A stretch of 64,000 nucleotides of DNA from Methanohalophilus profundi (GCF_004137855.1 NZ_QBKB01000002.1:1227224-1291223), one strand, 5' to 3'; shown: positions 18,278-28,174, counted from the stretch's first letter. The notes: generated from the sequence alone by a model not told the origin. Numbers and translations are program-made.

Positions 18278-18565
18278 ATGGAAATAGCAGCCTTCCAGCA
18301 ACTGATGCGTGATCTCTATCTGGAGAACGACAAACGGCGGGGTAAAACAGCGACTACCCTCTGGTTGGTGGAAGAAGTGGGTGAGCTGGCTGAGGCTATC
18401 CGGCGGGATGACCCGGAGAACATCCGGGAGGAGCTGGCCGACTGTTTTGCCTGGATTGGGGCACTGGCAAATCTGTACGGGATAGACCTGGAGGAGGTAT
18501 TCAGCGAGAAATATCCACAGAGTTGTCCCACCTGCGGCAGGAACCCGTGCATCTGCACGGATTAA
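18278..18565 (+). CDS. MazG-like nucleotide pyrophosphohydrolase with zinc-ribbon tail
   Basis: A 95-residue all-alpha NTP-PPase domain with the metal-binding pattern LVEEVGELAEAI (E-E-x-x-E) and REELADCFAWIGA (E-x-x-D). A CPTCGRNPCIC cluster near the C-terminus probably binds zinc. ATG 18278 has GAGGTGG about 6 nt upstream; the GTG at 18269 is less likely. It may clean up non-canonical nucleotides or act in histidine synthesis, since it follows hisF, but a true HisE is encoded elsewhere. Confidence 0.82.
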   Translation: MEIAAFQQLMRDLYLENDKRRGKTATTLWLVEEVGELAEAIRRDDPENIREELADCFAWIGALANLYGIDLEEVFSEKYPQSCPTCGRNPCICTD

Positions 18566-18590
18566 TGTTGTTTTGTAATTTTATTTTTTC
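18545..18590 (+). terminator. Hairpin plus T-rich terminator after MazG-like gene
   Basis: CCGTGC-ATCT-GCACGG (18545-18560) is a perfect 6-bp stem inside the last codons, followed within 10-30 nt by runs of T (TTGTTTTG, TTTTATTTTTTC). It would end the hisF transcript. Confidence 0.55.
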
Positions 18591-18689
18591 TTTGTTCTTT
18601 ACCTACTCATTTTTTATTTTCCGCAGAACGCTATATTATTTAGTAAGTGTTATATAACATATATTCCTTTTAATCCGGGGTGTATCATT

Positions 18690-19679
18690 GTGAAAAATAT
18701 AAAAGGTTCATTGAAGTTGTTATGCTTGTTGCTATTGATGATATCCCTTGTATCAACAAGTGGCTGTCTTCGCTCTTTTGAAGAGGAAAGCCAGTTGCAA
18801 ATAATCAATATTGACGTCATGGCAACGGATGTCAGGAGTGCTTTTGTCGATCTCAATGTCACGATGTATGTTGAAAATTATGGGGAGACTGCCAGCAATA
18901 ATAATACGACCATGATCCTGAAGGCTTATAATACCCGTACAGGGCTGCTTGAAATAGAAAAAGAAAGTCCCATCGGCAATATTCCGGCTGAATCCGCAAG
19001 GGAGGTCACTGTACCCGTAAATCTGCCTAAAAAGGACGGTTATCGTGTGGTTGCACTGGTTTTTGAGGATGGCTCCCGAAAAACTGGCAGACAGATCACT
19101 CTGAATAATATTGAGGATTTGCAGGGGAGTCTGGAAACTCCGGGTGTTGAAATCAGTGAAATGGATTTCATGGTAATGGAAGTTGCCGAGAATAAAGTGC
19201 TGATCCAGAATGATATCTATCTCACAAACGAGGGAGTTGGTGAAAATAAAAATTACCGGATGCTGGTCAAAGCCAGGGAAATGGATGCCGGCCTGATTGC
19301 TGATAAGGCATGGACCGAGACCGGGATGTTTGCACCGGATGAAACTGTGATCAGATCGGTCAATCTTAGCGTCCCTGACAATTACAACTATGCAGTGGAG
19401 ATAATTCTCTGGGAAAATAATAACATTGTCAGGCAGGGAGTGGATTATGTCCAGCTGAATCCTGAGAAGGATATCGATAAGGACAAGCGGTTGCAGACAA
19501 AGGATATCGATTCCGGGGATTTCGTTGTGGAGGGATTTGGTGAGGCTCCCGTGGAAGAAGAATCAGCATCAGAATATCCGACGGAGGAGCCGATGGGTGC
19601 TCCAGGACCGGGGGTTTTTGGTGCTTTAGTGATGCTTTGTATGGTGTATTTCGTGGCAAGGAGGAATAAGGATGAGTGA
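18690..19679 (+). CDS. Surface lipoprotein with C-terminal membrane anchor
   Basis: A 329-residue exported protein starting at GTG 18690 with a GGGGTG ribosome site. It has a signal peptide with lipobox-like LVSTSGC (Cys at about 26), two beta-rich repeats of an immunoglobulin-like or CARDB-like type (DVRSAFVDLNVTMYV and ENKVLIQNDIYLTNEG show the same pattern), an acidic Pro/Glu linker and a C-terminal PGPGVFGALVM hydrophobic helix followed by ARRNK. The tail resembles PGF-CTERM anchors. Function unknown; probably on the cell surface. It overlaps the next gene by 8 bp. Confidence 0.75.
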   Translation: MKNIKGSLKLLCLLLLMISLVSTSGCLRSFEEESQLQIINIDVMATDVRSAFVDLNVTMYVENYGETASNNNTTMILKAYNTRTGLLEIEKESPIGNIPAESAREVTVPVNLPKKDGYRVVALVFEDGSRKTGRQITLNNIEDLQGSLETPGVEISEMDFMVMEVAENKVLIQNDIYLTNEGVGENKNYRMLVKAREMDAGLIADKAWTETGMFAPDETVIRSVNLSVPDNYNYAVEIILWENNNIVRQGVDYVQLNPEKDIDKDKRLQTKDIDSGDFVVEGFGEAPVEEESASEYPTEEPMGAPGPGVFGALVMLCMVYFVARRNKDE

Positions 19680-19914
19680 GGAAATTACTGATAACAGGAA
19701 AGACCTGGTGTACTATTTCAGGCAGGCGAGTTTTGCAATACTGATGCTTTTGATTCTGATATCGGTGTTCAGGCTATATTTTGCCCTGGAAAATATTATC
19801 AGTACGTGGTTTGAATACCAGTATGTGCCGATATTCAGGGCCGCTTATAACCTGGTTGTGCTTTTAGTAGCCCTGTACATTGTAATACACTATTTTGTCA
19901 GGAAGCAGGATTGA
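19672..19914 (+). CDS. Small two-helix membrane protein
   Basis: An 80-residue protein with two hydrophobic helices (about residues 20-42 and 53-75) and charged ends. It overlaps the 3' end of the surface lipoprotein gene by 8 bp, so the two are translationally coupled and may act together at the membrane. I do not recognise a family. Confidence 0.65.
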   Translation: MSEEITDNRKDLVYYFRQASFAILMLLILISVFRLYFALENIISTWFEYQYVPIFRAAYNLVVLLVALYIVIHYFVRKQD

Positions 19915-19982
19915 ACTGCTTTCCATCTTTTCTTTTTACCCGGCAGCTTTTATATAACGCCCGTCCATATGCACACCAGACA

Positions 19983-22379
19983 ATGAACAAAAAACCGGAA
20001 CTTCTTGCTCCTGCAGGCGACTACAATTCCCTGGTGGCTGCGGTCCAGAACGGAGCTGATGCAGTCTATTTCGGAGGTTCTGCCTTCAGTGCACGGGGTT
20101 ATGCAGATAATTTCCCGGCTGACAATCTCGGGGAAGCGATTGATTATGCCCATCTTTACGGAGTCAGGGTCTATGTGACCGTAAATACCCTGGTAAAGGA
20201 CAGTGAATTCTTGCAGGCCATGGATTTTTTGACTGAATTATGCAATATGGGAGTGGATGCTGTCATCGTACAGGATATCGGCCTGCTTGCCGCCTGCCGT
20301 AGCCACCTCCCGCAATTGCCCGTTCATGCCAGTACCCAGATGACAGTACATAACAGTGAGTCAGTGAAATTGCTGGAACAATATGGTGTAAAGCGTGTGG
20401 TCCTCTCCCGCGAGATGAGTCTGGAAGAGATTGCTGCCCTGAATGATAACACGGATATGGAACTTGAGGTCTTCGTGCACGGGGCCCTCTGTATCTCGTA
20501 TTCCGGGCAGTGTCTTATGAGTAGTATTATTGGGGGAAGGAGTGGCAATAGAGGCTACTGCGCCCAGCCCTGTCGCAGGCAGTATTCGCTTAGTTGTGAT
20601 GATGAAATTGTTACAGCAGGCTACCTGTTAAGTCCCAAAGACCTGTGTGCAGCCCGTCTGATACCGGAGCTGGTAGCAGCGGGTGTGGATTCTTTCAAGA
20701 TAGAGGGCAGGATGAAGAGGCCTGAATATGTGGGGGGTGTGGTCTCCATCTATCGCAAGCTTATCGATCGTTATTTTGCAGACCCCACAAATTTCTATGT
20801 GGCCGAATCAGAGATACGTTATCTTGAACAACTTTTCAATCGGGGGTTCACCTCAACCTATCTTGAAGGAAATACCCGGGACATGATGGGTGCCGTCTCA
20901 CCGGGAAATCAGGGCATTCCCATCGGGACAGTTGTGGGAATTGGCAGGTATATGGATCGTGCTGTAGTTTTCCTTGAGGAAGACCTGGCCGTAGGCGACG
21001 GGATTGTTTCGCAAGCAGGTGACGGTGAGAAGATAGGTGTGATCTATCGGGAAGGCAGGCAGGAAAAGAGTGCCTCGGCCGGGGATACGATAGAGATCCC
21101 TTTCTCCGGAAGCCTGGAGGAAGGGGATATCCTCTACCGTACGCTGGACAGCCGCCAGATAAAACAGTTGCAACAGACCTATATTTCTGCTGCACCACAA
21201 CGTAAAATTCCGGTCATTATGCAGCTGGAGGCACGGTTGGGTCATCCTCTAAGTCTGTCAGTGAAGGATAGGGGTTGCAGTACCGTATCCCTGCATTCTG
21301 ACTATGTGGTCGAGGCGGCCAAAGGAAAAGCAGCCTCTGAAAAACAGTTGCGCAAACAGCTGGCAAAACTGGGAAATACGGCTTTTGTTCCCTCCTCTAT
21401 ATCTATAGAAATGGATGAAGGGATTTTCGTTCCTCTTGGTGTACTGAATGATCTGCGCAATGATGCTGTGGACCTTCTGCAAAAAAAACGAACCGAACAA
21501 TATCATCGGGAATGCAGCAAACCTTCCCTTGAGCCGGCGGATAGTAGTGCTGTATCCAATACAAACCCGTTGCTCTGTGTGGCTGTATCCTCTGTTGAAG
21601 ATGCGGAGGCTGCTGTGGCTGCAGGTGCAGATGTGATATATTTCGCAGGATTGCACATGCCTTCGGTTGATGAAATTGCTATAGTTAAGGAACAATGCCA
21701 GAGTTACGGAACATCTCTTTATCTTTCCACTCCTCGAATCATTAAAAACGGGGAAATGAAAGATCTTTTCTGGCTGCTGGAAGAAGCACGGGAATGCAGT
21801 GGGCTGCTTGTGGCCAACATGGGAATGATCGGGATGGCATCGGAAAAGCAAATTCCTTTTGTTATCGACACCACGCTTAATGTTTTCAACCACCATTCCA
21901 GTGCCATCCTGAAAAATCTCGGGGCCCAAAGGGTCACGGCATCTGCGGAACTGACGCTGGATGAACTCGGTAAGATCGCTGACGGTTGCAGTGGTCTGGA
22001 ATGCATCGTGGAAGGCAACTTCGAGGTAATGGTCTCAGAATATTGCCCTCTTTCGCACACTTCAGGATGTTCGGATTCCTGTCGGGAGATGGAAAGTGTC
22101 CTGGTCGACAGGAAAGGTTATTCCTTCCCCCTGAAAACGGATGAATACTGCCGGATGCACCTGCTTAACTCCCGGGGATTGAGCATGCTTGATTACCTGG
22201 AGGATGTGATTGCCACAGGGGTTTCTGCTATACGTATTGAAGCCCGCTGGGAATCACCGGGGGATATCGGCAGTCTGGTTGGCCTGTACAGGCAGGTTCT
22301 GGACGGCAGGGCGAGTACAAAGAAAATGCGTGCAGGCAAAAAATATACCACTGGTCACTTCTATCGGGGTGTACTATGA
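19983..22379 (+). CDS. Peptidase U32 family protein (tRNA/rRNA hydroxylation type)
   Basis: A 798-residue protein of the U32 family. The start ATG 19983 gives MNKKPELLAPAGDYNSL, the family N-terminus; a TATA box (TTTTATATAA) lies about 35 nt upstream. Blocks include GADAVYFGGSAFSARGYA, VHASTQMTVHNS, the signature ELEVFVHGALCISYSGQC (about residue 165) and RGYCAQPCRR. A second half repeats the barrel (AGADVIYFAG) and has its own EGNFEVMVSEYC and CRE motifs. Fe-S Cys residues are visible. Bacterial relatives (TrhP, RlhA) hydroxylate RNA, so an RNA-modification role is likelier than proteolysis. The next gene overlaps by ATGA. Confidence 0.9.
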   Translation: MNKKPELLAPAGDYNSLVAAVQNGADAVYFGGSAFSARGYADNFPADNLGEAIDYAHLYGVRVYVTVNTLVKDSEFLQAMDFLTELCNMGVDAVIVQDIGLLAACRSHLPQLPVHASTQMTVHNSESVKLLEQYGVKRVVLSREMSLEEIAALNDNTDMELEVFVHGALCISYSGQCLMSSIIGGRSGNRGYCAQPCRRQYSLSCDDEIVTAGYLLSPKDLCAARLIPELVAAGVDSFKIEGRMKRPEYVGGVVSIYRKLIDRYFADPTNFYVAESEIRYLEQLFNRGFTSTYLEGNTRDMMGAVSPGNQGIPIGTVVGIGRYMDRAVVFLEEDLAVGDGIVSQAGDGEKIGVIYREGRQEKSASAGDTIEIPFSGSLEEGDILYRTLDSRQIKQLQQTYISAAPQRKIPVIMQLEARLGHPLSLSVKDRGCSTVSLHSDYVVEAAKGKAASEKQLRKQLAKLGNTAFVPSSISIEMDEGIFVPLGVLNDLRNDAVDLLQKKRTEQYHRECSKPSLEPADSSAVSNTNPLLCVAVSSVEDAEAAVAAGADVIYFAGLHMPSVDEIAIVKEQCQSYGTSLYLSTPRIIKNGEMKDLFWLLEEARECSGLLVANMGMIGMASEKQIPFVIDTTLNVFNHHSSAILKNLGAQRVTASAELTLDELGKIADGCSGLECIVEGNFEVMVSEYCPLSHTSGCSDSCREMESVLVDRKGYSFPLKTDEYCRMHLLNSRGLSMLDYLEDVIATGVSAIRIEARWESPGDIGSLVGLYRQVLDGRASTKKMRAGKKYTTGHFYRGVL

Positions 22380-22813
22380 AAGTATTCCTGTCAGGTTCTA
22401 TCAGGGGAGGCAGGCAAAACCTCCCGGTTTATCAGCAAATGGTACAGATTGTAGAAAACCAAGGCCACGATGTGGCCAGCCTGCATGTGGTTGATCCACA
22501 TGTTGAAGAAAACGAAGCAGGTATGTCTGAATCCGAAATTTTTGAAAGGGATATGCACCTGCTTGATGGTTGTGACTGCATGATTGCGGAGGTTTCTCTT
22601 GCCTCCACAGGTGTTGGCTATGAGGTATGCTCTGCCCTGAACCTCGGTATTCCGGTACAATGTGTTTACCGAGAGGGTTCAACAGTTTCTGCAATGCTGC
22701 TGGGAAACACCAACCACCTGATCCTCCTGGATGCCTACCGTGAAGAAAAAGATCTCGAAGCCCTCATCCCGTCGTTTTTGGACTTTGTGAGCGGTGAAGA
22801 TCAGGTGGAATGA
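22376..22813 (+). CDS. Nucleoside 2-deoxyribosyltransferase-like / DNPH1-type nucleotide hydrolase
   Basis: A 145-residue Rossmann-like protein. It begins MKVFLSGSIRGGRQ, then DGCDCMIAEVSLASTGVGYEV with the catalytic Glu and the nucleotide-binding stretch. That pattern (FLSGSIRGG and DxxVAEVSxPSxGVGYE) is typical of DNPH1/RCL, which cleaves deoxynucleoside 5'-monophosphates to free base and deoxyribose phosphate. Its ATG overlaps the stop of the U32 gene. A nucleotide-pool cleaning role is inferred from the family. Confidence 0.85.
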   Translation: MKVFLSGSIRGGRQNLPVYQQMVQIVENQGHDVASLHVVDPHVEENEAGMSESEIFERDMHLLDGCDCMIAEVSLASTGVGYEVCSALNLGIPVQCVYREGSTVSAMLLGNTNHLILLDAYREEKDLEALIPSFLDFVSGEDQVE

Positions 22814-22890
22814 CCTTCCAGTCCCGTATGGATGAAAGACTAGCCCCTGCATTGGAAACAAATATATAATTATGCTGCATATTTTCGTGT

Positions 22891-23139
22891 ATGGTAGGAT
22901 CAGAAATAATTCTCGTTCTTGTAGCTATTATTGTAGCCCTTATGATCTATAAGGTTCTCAAGACCGTTAAAAGTCTCATAGTAAATACCATTCTCGGCCT
23001 TGCCATAATCGTGGGAGCGAATATCGTTTTTGGATTGGGTATAGCTTACTCGGCCGTGGTAATCCTGACATGTGCTATTGGCGGGCCCATCGGTGCCTTA
23101 CTGGTTATCCTGCTCAACCATCTGGGAATCTTCTTCTGA
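22891..23139 (+). CDS. BofA-like small membrane protein
   Basis: An 82-residue hydrophobic protein with three likely membrane segments. LIVNTILGLAIIVGAN resembles the core of the pro-sigma-K processing inhibitor BofA family (N-x-x-x-G-L). Archaea have no sigma factors, so any role must differ; related archaeal proteins are uncharacterised. Its last 42 bp overlap the 3' end of the convergent methyltransferase gene. Confidence 0.7.
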   Translation: MVGSEIILVLVAIIVALMIYKVLKTVKSLIVNTILGLAIIVGANIVFGLGIAYSAVVILTCAIGGPIGALLVILLNHLGIFF

Positions 23140-23748
23140 AGGTTTGCGGGCCACCAGGAAAATCGAATGGCGGGTATATTCCGTGCCTCTGAATATCTTT
23201 TTTTTCAGTCTGTTTTCTTTTTTAGTAATATCCAGTTTGTCAAAAAGACTCTCTACTTCTTCCATGGTGAAATAGTGGTAGATGATTCCGTTTTTGCGTC
23301 GGAATGTATGCTGCTCCACAGCATCCCCTCCATAGCGCATGTCCTCCCTGCCAAAAGCCTCGAAGATAAGTTTCCCTCCCGGTTTCAGTACATTCATCAT
23401 CTGGTTTGCGGCCTGTTTTCTTTCCGCCTCAAACAGATGCTGGAGTACCCCCTGGCACAGTACCACATCAAAAGAAGCCTCTGGGAAAGGAAGGTCTGTA
23501 ATACTTGCCCTGCATAAAGGCAATTCTGCCTTTTCCCATAATCTCAAAAGGCCACGCTGGGAGACATCACAGCCCACGGTTGTATATTCACGAGAGAGAG
23601 AGATAGCATACCTGCCGTGGCCGCAGCCGGCATCCAGAATAAGTTCACCTCCCTCAAGTTCCTCCTGCAGGGAGGATATATCCAGCGGTCCCGCCCACCG
23701 GACATGACGGTATTCCTCATCCCAGGCGCTGAAGTGTTTGCAGGCCAT
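23098..23748 (-). CDS. Class I SAM-dependent methyltransferase
   Basis: A 216-residue Rossmann methyltransferase with motif I LILDAGCGHGRYAISL (about residue 36), motif II VGCDVS, motif IV DVVLCQGVLQHLF and a post-motif block LKPGGKLIFEAFG. The substrate is unknown. It starts 1 bp after the LysRS stop, on the same strand, so the two are co-transcribed. Its 3' end runs 42 bp into the convergent BofA-like gene. Confidence 0.85.
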   Translation of the reverse strand: MACKHFSAWDEEYRHVRWAGPLDISSLQEELEGGELILDAGCGHGRYAISLSREYTTVGCDVSQRGLLRLWEKAELPLCRASITDLPFPEASFDVVLCQGVLQHLFEAERKQAANQMMNVLKPGGKLIFEAFGREDMRYGGDAVEQHTFRRKNGIIYHYFTMEEVESLFDKLDITKKENRLKKKIFRGTEYTRHSIFLVARKPSEEDSQMVEQDNQ

Positions 23749-23749
23749 A

Positions 23750-25333
23750 TCAGGGCCTGTACTCTGCGGCTTCCCTGAACCGCCTGATCAGGAACCCCTT
23801 TTCCAGTGAGGACAAAAACCACCCGGCTTTCGGACCGGAAGCCTGGCCCAGCAGGGATATGTAGAGGGCTTTGAACAGATCCTTCGGACCGATGGTAAAT
23901 TCTTCGTCCATTACTTTCTCCATATCCCTGTGCAGCCTGCCTTCTTCTTCCTTTGCGGAATAGACAAGATTGTGATAATCAGAACCATCAAGTTCTGCAC
24001 TTTCTTCCAGGGCATCGGCAAGGGTTGTCAGGAATGCTCGTTGTTTGTCGGAAAGGGTGGCCGCAAGTTCGGGCAGTTTCTCCTGAACACTGAATTTTGC
24101 GAAGGGAGGAGCGCACATATCAAGCCAGTTGCCCACATTATCAGCGAGCTGCTTTATGCATTCCGTATTTTTGGTATCGTAACCCACTCGCTCTACGATT
24201 TTCAATATTCTGTTAAAATCTCCGTGAGCTACCTGGTGGATGGTTGTCATGTGCTTGAACGGGATATCCGTATGGCACAGGCCGCTTGCATGGGAAAGTT
24301 CCTTTACACGCCTGTCATATTCGGAGTCGCCTCCTGTATGATGGAGTTTCTCATACTGGTCCACAAGAGTAAGCAGCGGCTGTGCAGGGTCAAAACGGAT
24401 GTGCTTTTCGGGCTTAGTTCGGATGATCAGATATCTCAGGACCTCGGGGGGTACAACCTTGAGCATATCTGCAATGGATACAACCACGCCGGTGGATGAG
24501 GACATCGCCCCTTCCTTGCCCAGCATGATCCATTCGTAGACAATGGGATATGGGGGTTCGCAGTCAAAAATTTCTCTGGCGATACGTTTGCCGGTGTCAT
24601 AGGAACCGCCCCTTGAGGCGTGGTCCTTGCCGAAAGGTTCCGCGGTCACACCGAGGATTTGCCAGCGAGCAGGCCAGTCCACACGCCAGGTCAGTTTCCC
24701 CCCACCCTGCATGGATACAGTGCCGCTGTGACCGCAGGAACAGGTGTAATTCACTGTTTCTTCCTTTTCATCGAAACCCGTAACCTTTGTGGTATTGATC
24801 TTTCCACACTGCATGCAGATCGGGTTGAAAGGATTCCAGTCATCAGTAGGTTCCTTTCCGGAAACCTCTTTCAGGATGGCTGCAATCTCATCTCTCTTTT
24901 TCAGGGCAGTTTTAATGGCCTCGTTATACCTGCCGGATTTGTACAGTTCATCTGCCAGGTATACTTCAGGCTTGATTCCCAGCCGGTGCAGGGAATCCAG
25001 GAACGGCTGCAGGAAATGGTCTGCATAATTCTTGCATTTACCGCAGGGACAGGGGATCTCGGAGAGAGGTTTGCCCACATGTTCCTCATAACTCTCATCC
25101 AAAAACGGATAGACCTTTCTCAGAGGATCGTAGGTGTCTGCAATGTAGATCAGTTCTGCGTCTGCATCCCTTTCCAGTAATGCACGATATGCGGCATCGG
25201 CTGTCACAACCTCTCGCATGTTCCCGACATGGATGTGGCCGGAGGGGGTGATACCGGTGGCAACGAGGTGTGTGTTTCCCCTTTCAAGGGTTTCTTCAGC
25301 AACAACATCTGCCCAGTGTGTAATTTCTGCCAT
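23750..25333 (-). CDS. lysS: Lysyl-tRNA synthetase, class I
   Basis: The archaeal class I LysRS charges tRNA-Lys. About 527 residues. The HIGH-type motif is SGHIHVGN near residue 33, the KMSKS-type loop is GAMSSSTG, and CxxC zinc motifs ([22 protein letters not shown]) lie in the middle. I chose ATG 25333 because GGTGA sits 5 nt upstream; a GTG at 25342 would add three residues. Methanosarcinaceae often have both class I and class II LysRS, and in Methanosarcina the pair has been studied in relation to tRNA-Pyl. Confidence 0.95.
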   Translation of the reverse strand: MAEITHWADVVAEETLERGNTHLVATGITPSGHIHVGNMREVVTADAAYRALLERDADAELIYIADTYDPLRKVYPFLDESYEEHVGKPLSEIPCPCGKCKNYADHFLQPFLDSLHRLGIKPEVYLADELYKSGRYNEAIKTALKKRDEIAAILKEVSGKEPTDDWNPFNPICMQCGKINTTKVTGFDEKEETVNYTCSCGHSGTVSMQGGGKLTWRVDWPARWQILGVTAEPFGKDHASRGGSYDTGKRIAREIFDCEPPYPIVYEWIMLGKEGAMSSSTGVVVSIADMLKVVPPEVLRYLIIRTKPEKHIRFDPAQPLLTLVDQYEKLHHTGGDSEYDRRVKELSHASGLCHTDIPFKHMTTIHQVAHGDFNRILKIVERVGYDTKNTECIKQLADNVGNWLDMCAPPFAKFSVQEKLPELAATLSDKQRAFLTTLADALEESAELDGSDYHNLVYSAKEEEGRLHRDMEKVMDEEFTIGPKDLFKALYISLLGQASGPKAGWFLSSLEKGFLIRRFREAAEYRP

Positions 25334-25459
25334 TATGTTCACCGATAATGATTTTATTCAAAATTTCTATGATTATGTGCCTTTCTAAAGGTTTCATGTT
25401 TTAAATCAATATCTGTAGGTATCGAAATTTATTTATCAATAAGGCTCTATCGGAAAGCC

Positions 25460-26002
25460 ATGATTCCTTCCAGGGCGTTCCTCACAAAGGGAACAGGTGT
25501 CCATCGGGATAAACTGGCTTCCTTTGAACTTGCGTTAAGGGATGCGGGTATTGAAAAATATAATCTTGTGAGTGTTTCCAGTATCCTGCCCCCCGGTTGC
25601 AGGATGATTCCAAAGGAGGAGGGTCTTGAAGATCTCAGTCCCGGGGAGATCGTCTATTCCGTACTTGCTCGCAACCAGACCAATGAAGCTCATCGTCTGA
25701 TAGCTTCGGCAGTAGGAACGGCGGTACCTGTGAATGAGGATAATTATGGGTACATTTCAGAACACCATTCCTTCGGGGAAGATGAGGATACCGCAGGGAT
25801 ATATGCAGAGGATATTGCTGCCACAATGCTCGCAACCACCCTGGGTATTGAATTTGATGCCGATTCTGCCTGGCAGGAAAGGGAACAGCTCTACAGGGCC
25901 AGCGGTCATATTATTAATACTTCTCATTTCTGCCAGACTGCCAAAGGCGACAGGAGTGGTCTCTGGACAACCGTTGTGGCTGCTATGGTATTTGTGGAGT
26001 AA
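25460..26002 (+). CDS. pdaD: Pyruvoyl-dependent arginine decarboxylase
   Basis: PdaD converts arginine to agmatine, the first step of polyamine synthesis in euryarchaea. The 180-residue proenzyme has the self-cleavage site VSVSSILPPGC, with Ser40/Ser41; Ser41 becomes the pyruvoyl group. C-terminal blocks EDIAATMLATTLG and GLWTTVVAAMVFVE match the family. An AT-rich promoter with TTTATTTATC lies 20-40 nt upstream. It faces an ornithine-decarboxylase-like gene and dys on the other strand; agmatinase is at 48208. Confidence 0.95.
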   Translation: MIPSRAFLTKGTGVHRDKLASFELALRDAGIEKYNLVSVSSILPPGCRMIPKEEGLEDLSPGEIVYSVLARNQTNEAHRLIASAVGTAVPVNEDNYGYISEHHSFGEDEDTAGIYAEDIAATMLATTLGIEFDADSAWQEREQLYRASGHIINTSHFCQTAKGDRSGLWTTVVAAMVFVE

Positions 26003-26003
26003 C

Positions 26004-27047
26004 TCAATCAGTAAATTCAGTGGTGATTTCTTCCAGATCGCAGAAATCAGACCTGAAATTATATGCCCCTGCATTTATGAAGGTAATCGGATCGCCAATT
26101 TGCGGCCTCTTTTCGAGATAAACACGGTACCTGAACAGATCCATTGAACAGGGTGTACAACCCTTGATCACATAGGCTTCTCCTTCATGGCTGCTGACCT
26201 CATTCTCCACACGAAGTTTTACAGGTACCAGGATTGCATCCATATCACTGTTGTATACGGAAGCATTCACGATGACATTGTCCTCATAAATCGCCATCAC
26301 ACGACTCACCAGTTTGCCTGCAGGCGCGGCAATATACCTGCCGGGTTCAATCATGAGGGATATGTCCCTGTCATGCAACCATTTCCTGAAATCTGTAATT
26401 CTTTTGAAAATACCTCCGATGACATCGGCATTACTGTTGGCATAAATTGAAGGCAAACCTCCCCCGATATTGAGAACATCGATGGCATCCAGTGTTTCAG
26501 GACTGATTACATCTTCGATATCACGCTGCAGTTTCCATTCGCTCACGTTCTGGGTCTTCCTGTGGAAATGTATGCCAAGTTTACCGATATTAGGGCTGTC
26601 CACCAGTTCGCCAATACGTCGGTTTATGGTTGCAGAAGGCATACCAAAGACAAAATAGCGTTCGGTACGTATGGAATTTTCCCGCAGCTTGAGCCTGAGC
26701 ATAAGGTTGATCTTGCGGTTGGTGTCCTTAAGGGTTGCAAGCAGGACTTCCAGGTCGTGTTCGTTGTCTAGAATGAAATTCCGAATGCCCCTGTTATAGA
26801 GTTCCTTTGCCTGGGCACTGCTCCACCCCTGTGCCAGAAATACTGCTCTGGATAGATCACATATATGTTTCAGTTCGTTCTCCATATGGACGCTGAAAAG
26901 ACAATCCGTCATCTCTTCAAGTACAGGGGTGACTTTAGGGTTAGTCTTGGAACTGTATGAGACAATGTCAGCGATATCCTTCACCAGATCATACTGTTGC
27001 ATAATCACGCTTTTTGAAAGAATGAATTTGGGATCAGGGACAGTCAT
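26004..27047 (-). CDS. Fold-type III PLP decarboxylase (ornithine decarboxylase-like)
   Basis: A 347-residue alanine-racemase-fold decarboxylase. The PLP lysine lies in VSYSSKTNPKV (about residue 35), the phosphate-binding loop in LNIGGGLPS (about 190), MIEPGRY follows, and the C-terminal active-site Cys/Asp in GCTPCSMD (about 295), comparable to the C-x-x-x-D motif of ODC and carboxynorspermidine decarboxylase. The substrate could be ornithine, diaminopimelate-like or a polyamine precursor. Its gene is convergent with pdaD (1-bp gap) and co-directional with dys (13 bp), which favours a polyamine role. Confidence 0.82.
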   Translation of the reverse strand: MTVPDPKFILSKSVIMQQYDLVKDIADIVSYSSKTNPKVTPVLEEMTDCLFSVHMENELKHICDLSRAVFLAQGWSSAQAKELYNRGIRNFILDNEHDLEVLLATLKDTNRKINLMLRLKLRENSIRTERYFVFGMPSATINRRIGELVDSPNIGKLGIHFHRKTQNVSEWKLQRDIEDVISPETLDAIDVLNIGGGLPSIYANSNADVIGGIFKRITDFRKWLHDRDISLMIEPGRYIAAPAGKLVSRVMAIYEDNVIVNASVYNSDMDAILVPVKLRVENEVSSHEGEAYVIKGCTPCSMDLFRYRVYLEKRPQIGDPITFINAGAYNFRSDFCDLEEITTEFTD

Positions 27048-27060
27048 TTTATAAATCTCT

Positions 27061-28011
27061 TTACTTATTTTCTATATTCAGTAATCCTTCTTCGTACAGT
27101 TCATCCAGTGCCCGAGTCATTGCCATCGGGAAGGTTATGCTGACATCACCGATAACCGTGGCAATATCACTTTCATCCTTAACCTTGCCCCAGGATTTTG
27201 CTTCACTTGTATTGGCACCGGACATGCTCCCTGAAGTGCGGTGGGCTGTGGTCATGTATACAGCGTATTCCGCCCCTCCGTTGAGCAATGTAGCCAGGAT
27301 TGCATGGTGTTTGGATATTGAACCACCCAGGGCGATAACTCCCTTCCTGTCATCATGGCTGGTGGTAAGGAGAATGTTGCCGAAATCTTTCACGACGTCA
27401 ACTATGAAATCCGGGTTTTCCTGCTGGAAAAGATACAGGTGGAATCCGAAGGCACCATCAGTTATGGCGGGACAGAAAACAGGCACATCATTCTTTGCTG
27501 CCTGGTAAAGGATTGAGTTCTGGTCATCCAAAAGCAGGCCGATTTCCCGCAGCATCTCTGATACAGACCATCTTTTTTGCTTTGCGTAGAGTTTCCTGAG
27601 AATATCCGTGATCATATCCTCGAAATTCATGTAACTTTGGTTCTGGATCAGGAGATTCCCGATTCTGTTAATTCCTCTCTCATGGAGCTCCACATCGTCT
27701 GTATTGAAATTGCCGATGGAGAAAACTTCCCCTGTGGCTTTCATTATATCCTCTTCAAGGCCCCCGACCGTTGTAACAAGCACGTCTGCAATTCCCAATT
27801 CAATGAGCTGGGCAAAAAATCCTCTCAGCCCGGAAGTAACCATGTTGGAGGTAAATGTAAGGAAAACCTTTGCTGAATCCTTTTTCATCTTGACTATTAC
27901 TTCGGATGCCCGATGCAGTTCTACACTCTGAAAACCCACATTCTCATAGGAATCAACGAGTTCGGACACTCTCATGTCTTTTTTCCAGTGGAGATCCTTT
28001 ACCTGAACCAT
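27061..28011 (-). CDS. dys: Deoxyhypusine synthase family protein
   Basis: The enzyme transfers an aminobutyl group from a polyamine to the conserved lysine of aIF5A. The 316 residues show the NAD-binding and catalytic blocks: ADVLVTTVGGLEED, FCPAITDGAFGFHLY, VIALGGSISKHH and SGANTSEAKSWGKV with the catalytic lysine in WGK, then VIGDVSITFPMAMT. A deoxyhypusine synthase-like paralogue role in agmatine/homospermidine chemistry cannot be excluded. It is coupled to the decarboxylase gene. The substrate protein aIF5A is encoded at 49086. Confidence 0.9.
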   Translation of the reverse strand: MVQVKDLHWKKDMRVSELVDSYENVGFQSVELHRASEVIVKMKKDSAKVFLTFTSNMVTSGLRGFFAQLIELGIADVLVTTVGGLEEDIMKATGEVFSIGNFNTDDVELHERGINRIGNLLIQNQSYMNFEDMITDILRKLYAKQKRWSVSEMLREIGLLLDDQNSILYQAAKNDVPVFCPAITDGAFGFHLYLFQQENPDFIVDVVKDFGNILLTTSHDDRKGVIALGGSISKHHAILATLLNGGAEYAVYMTTAHRTSGSMSGANTSEAKSWGKVKDESDIATVIGDVSITFPMAMTRALDELYEEGLLNIENK

Positions 28012-28174
28012 TGTATATCACGACTTTTAGGATACAATTCATGTTCTTATTCACTTAAAAAGTTGTTCGGCATTTGTGTGCGAGCGTTAAATATATATTT
28101 ATAGATTATCTACTTCACTTTCGCATAACCTAATATAACATGTATTCTAATTTTCCTCTAGAAGTGGGTCATTT

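Noticed and set aside
28012-28174. Defined DtxR operator between dys and the regulator gene
   Set aside because: ATAACCTAATAT resembles a half-site but I could not find a convincing symmetric partner.
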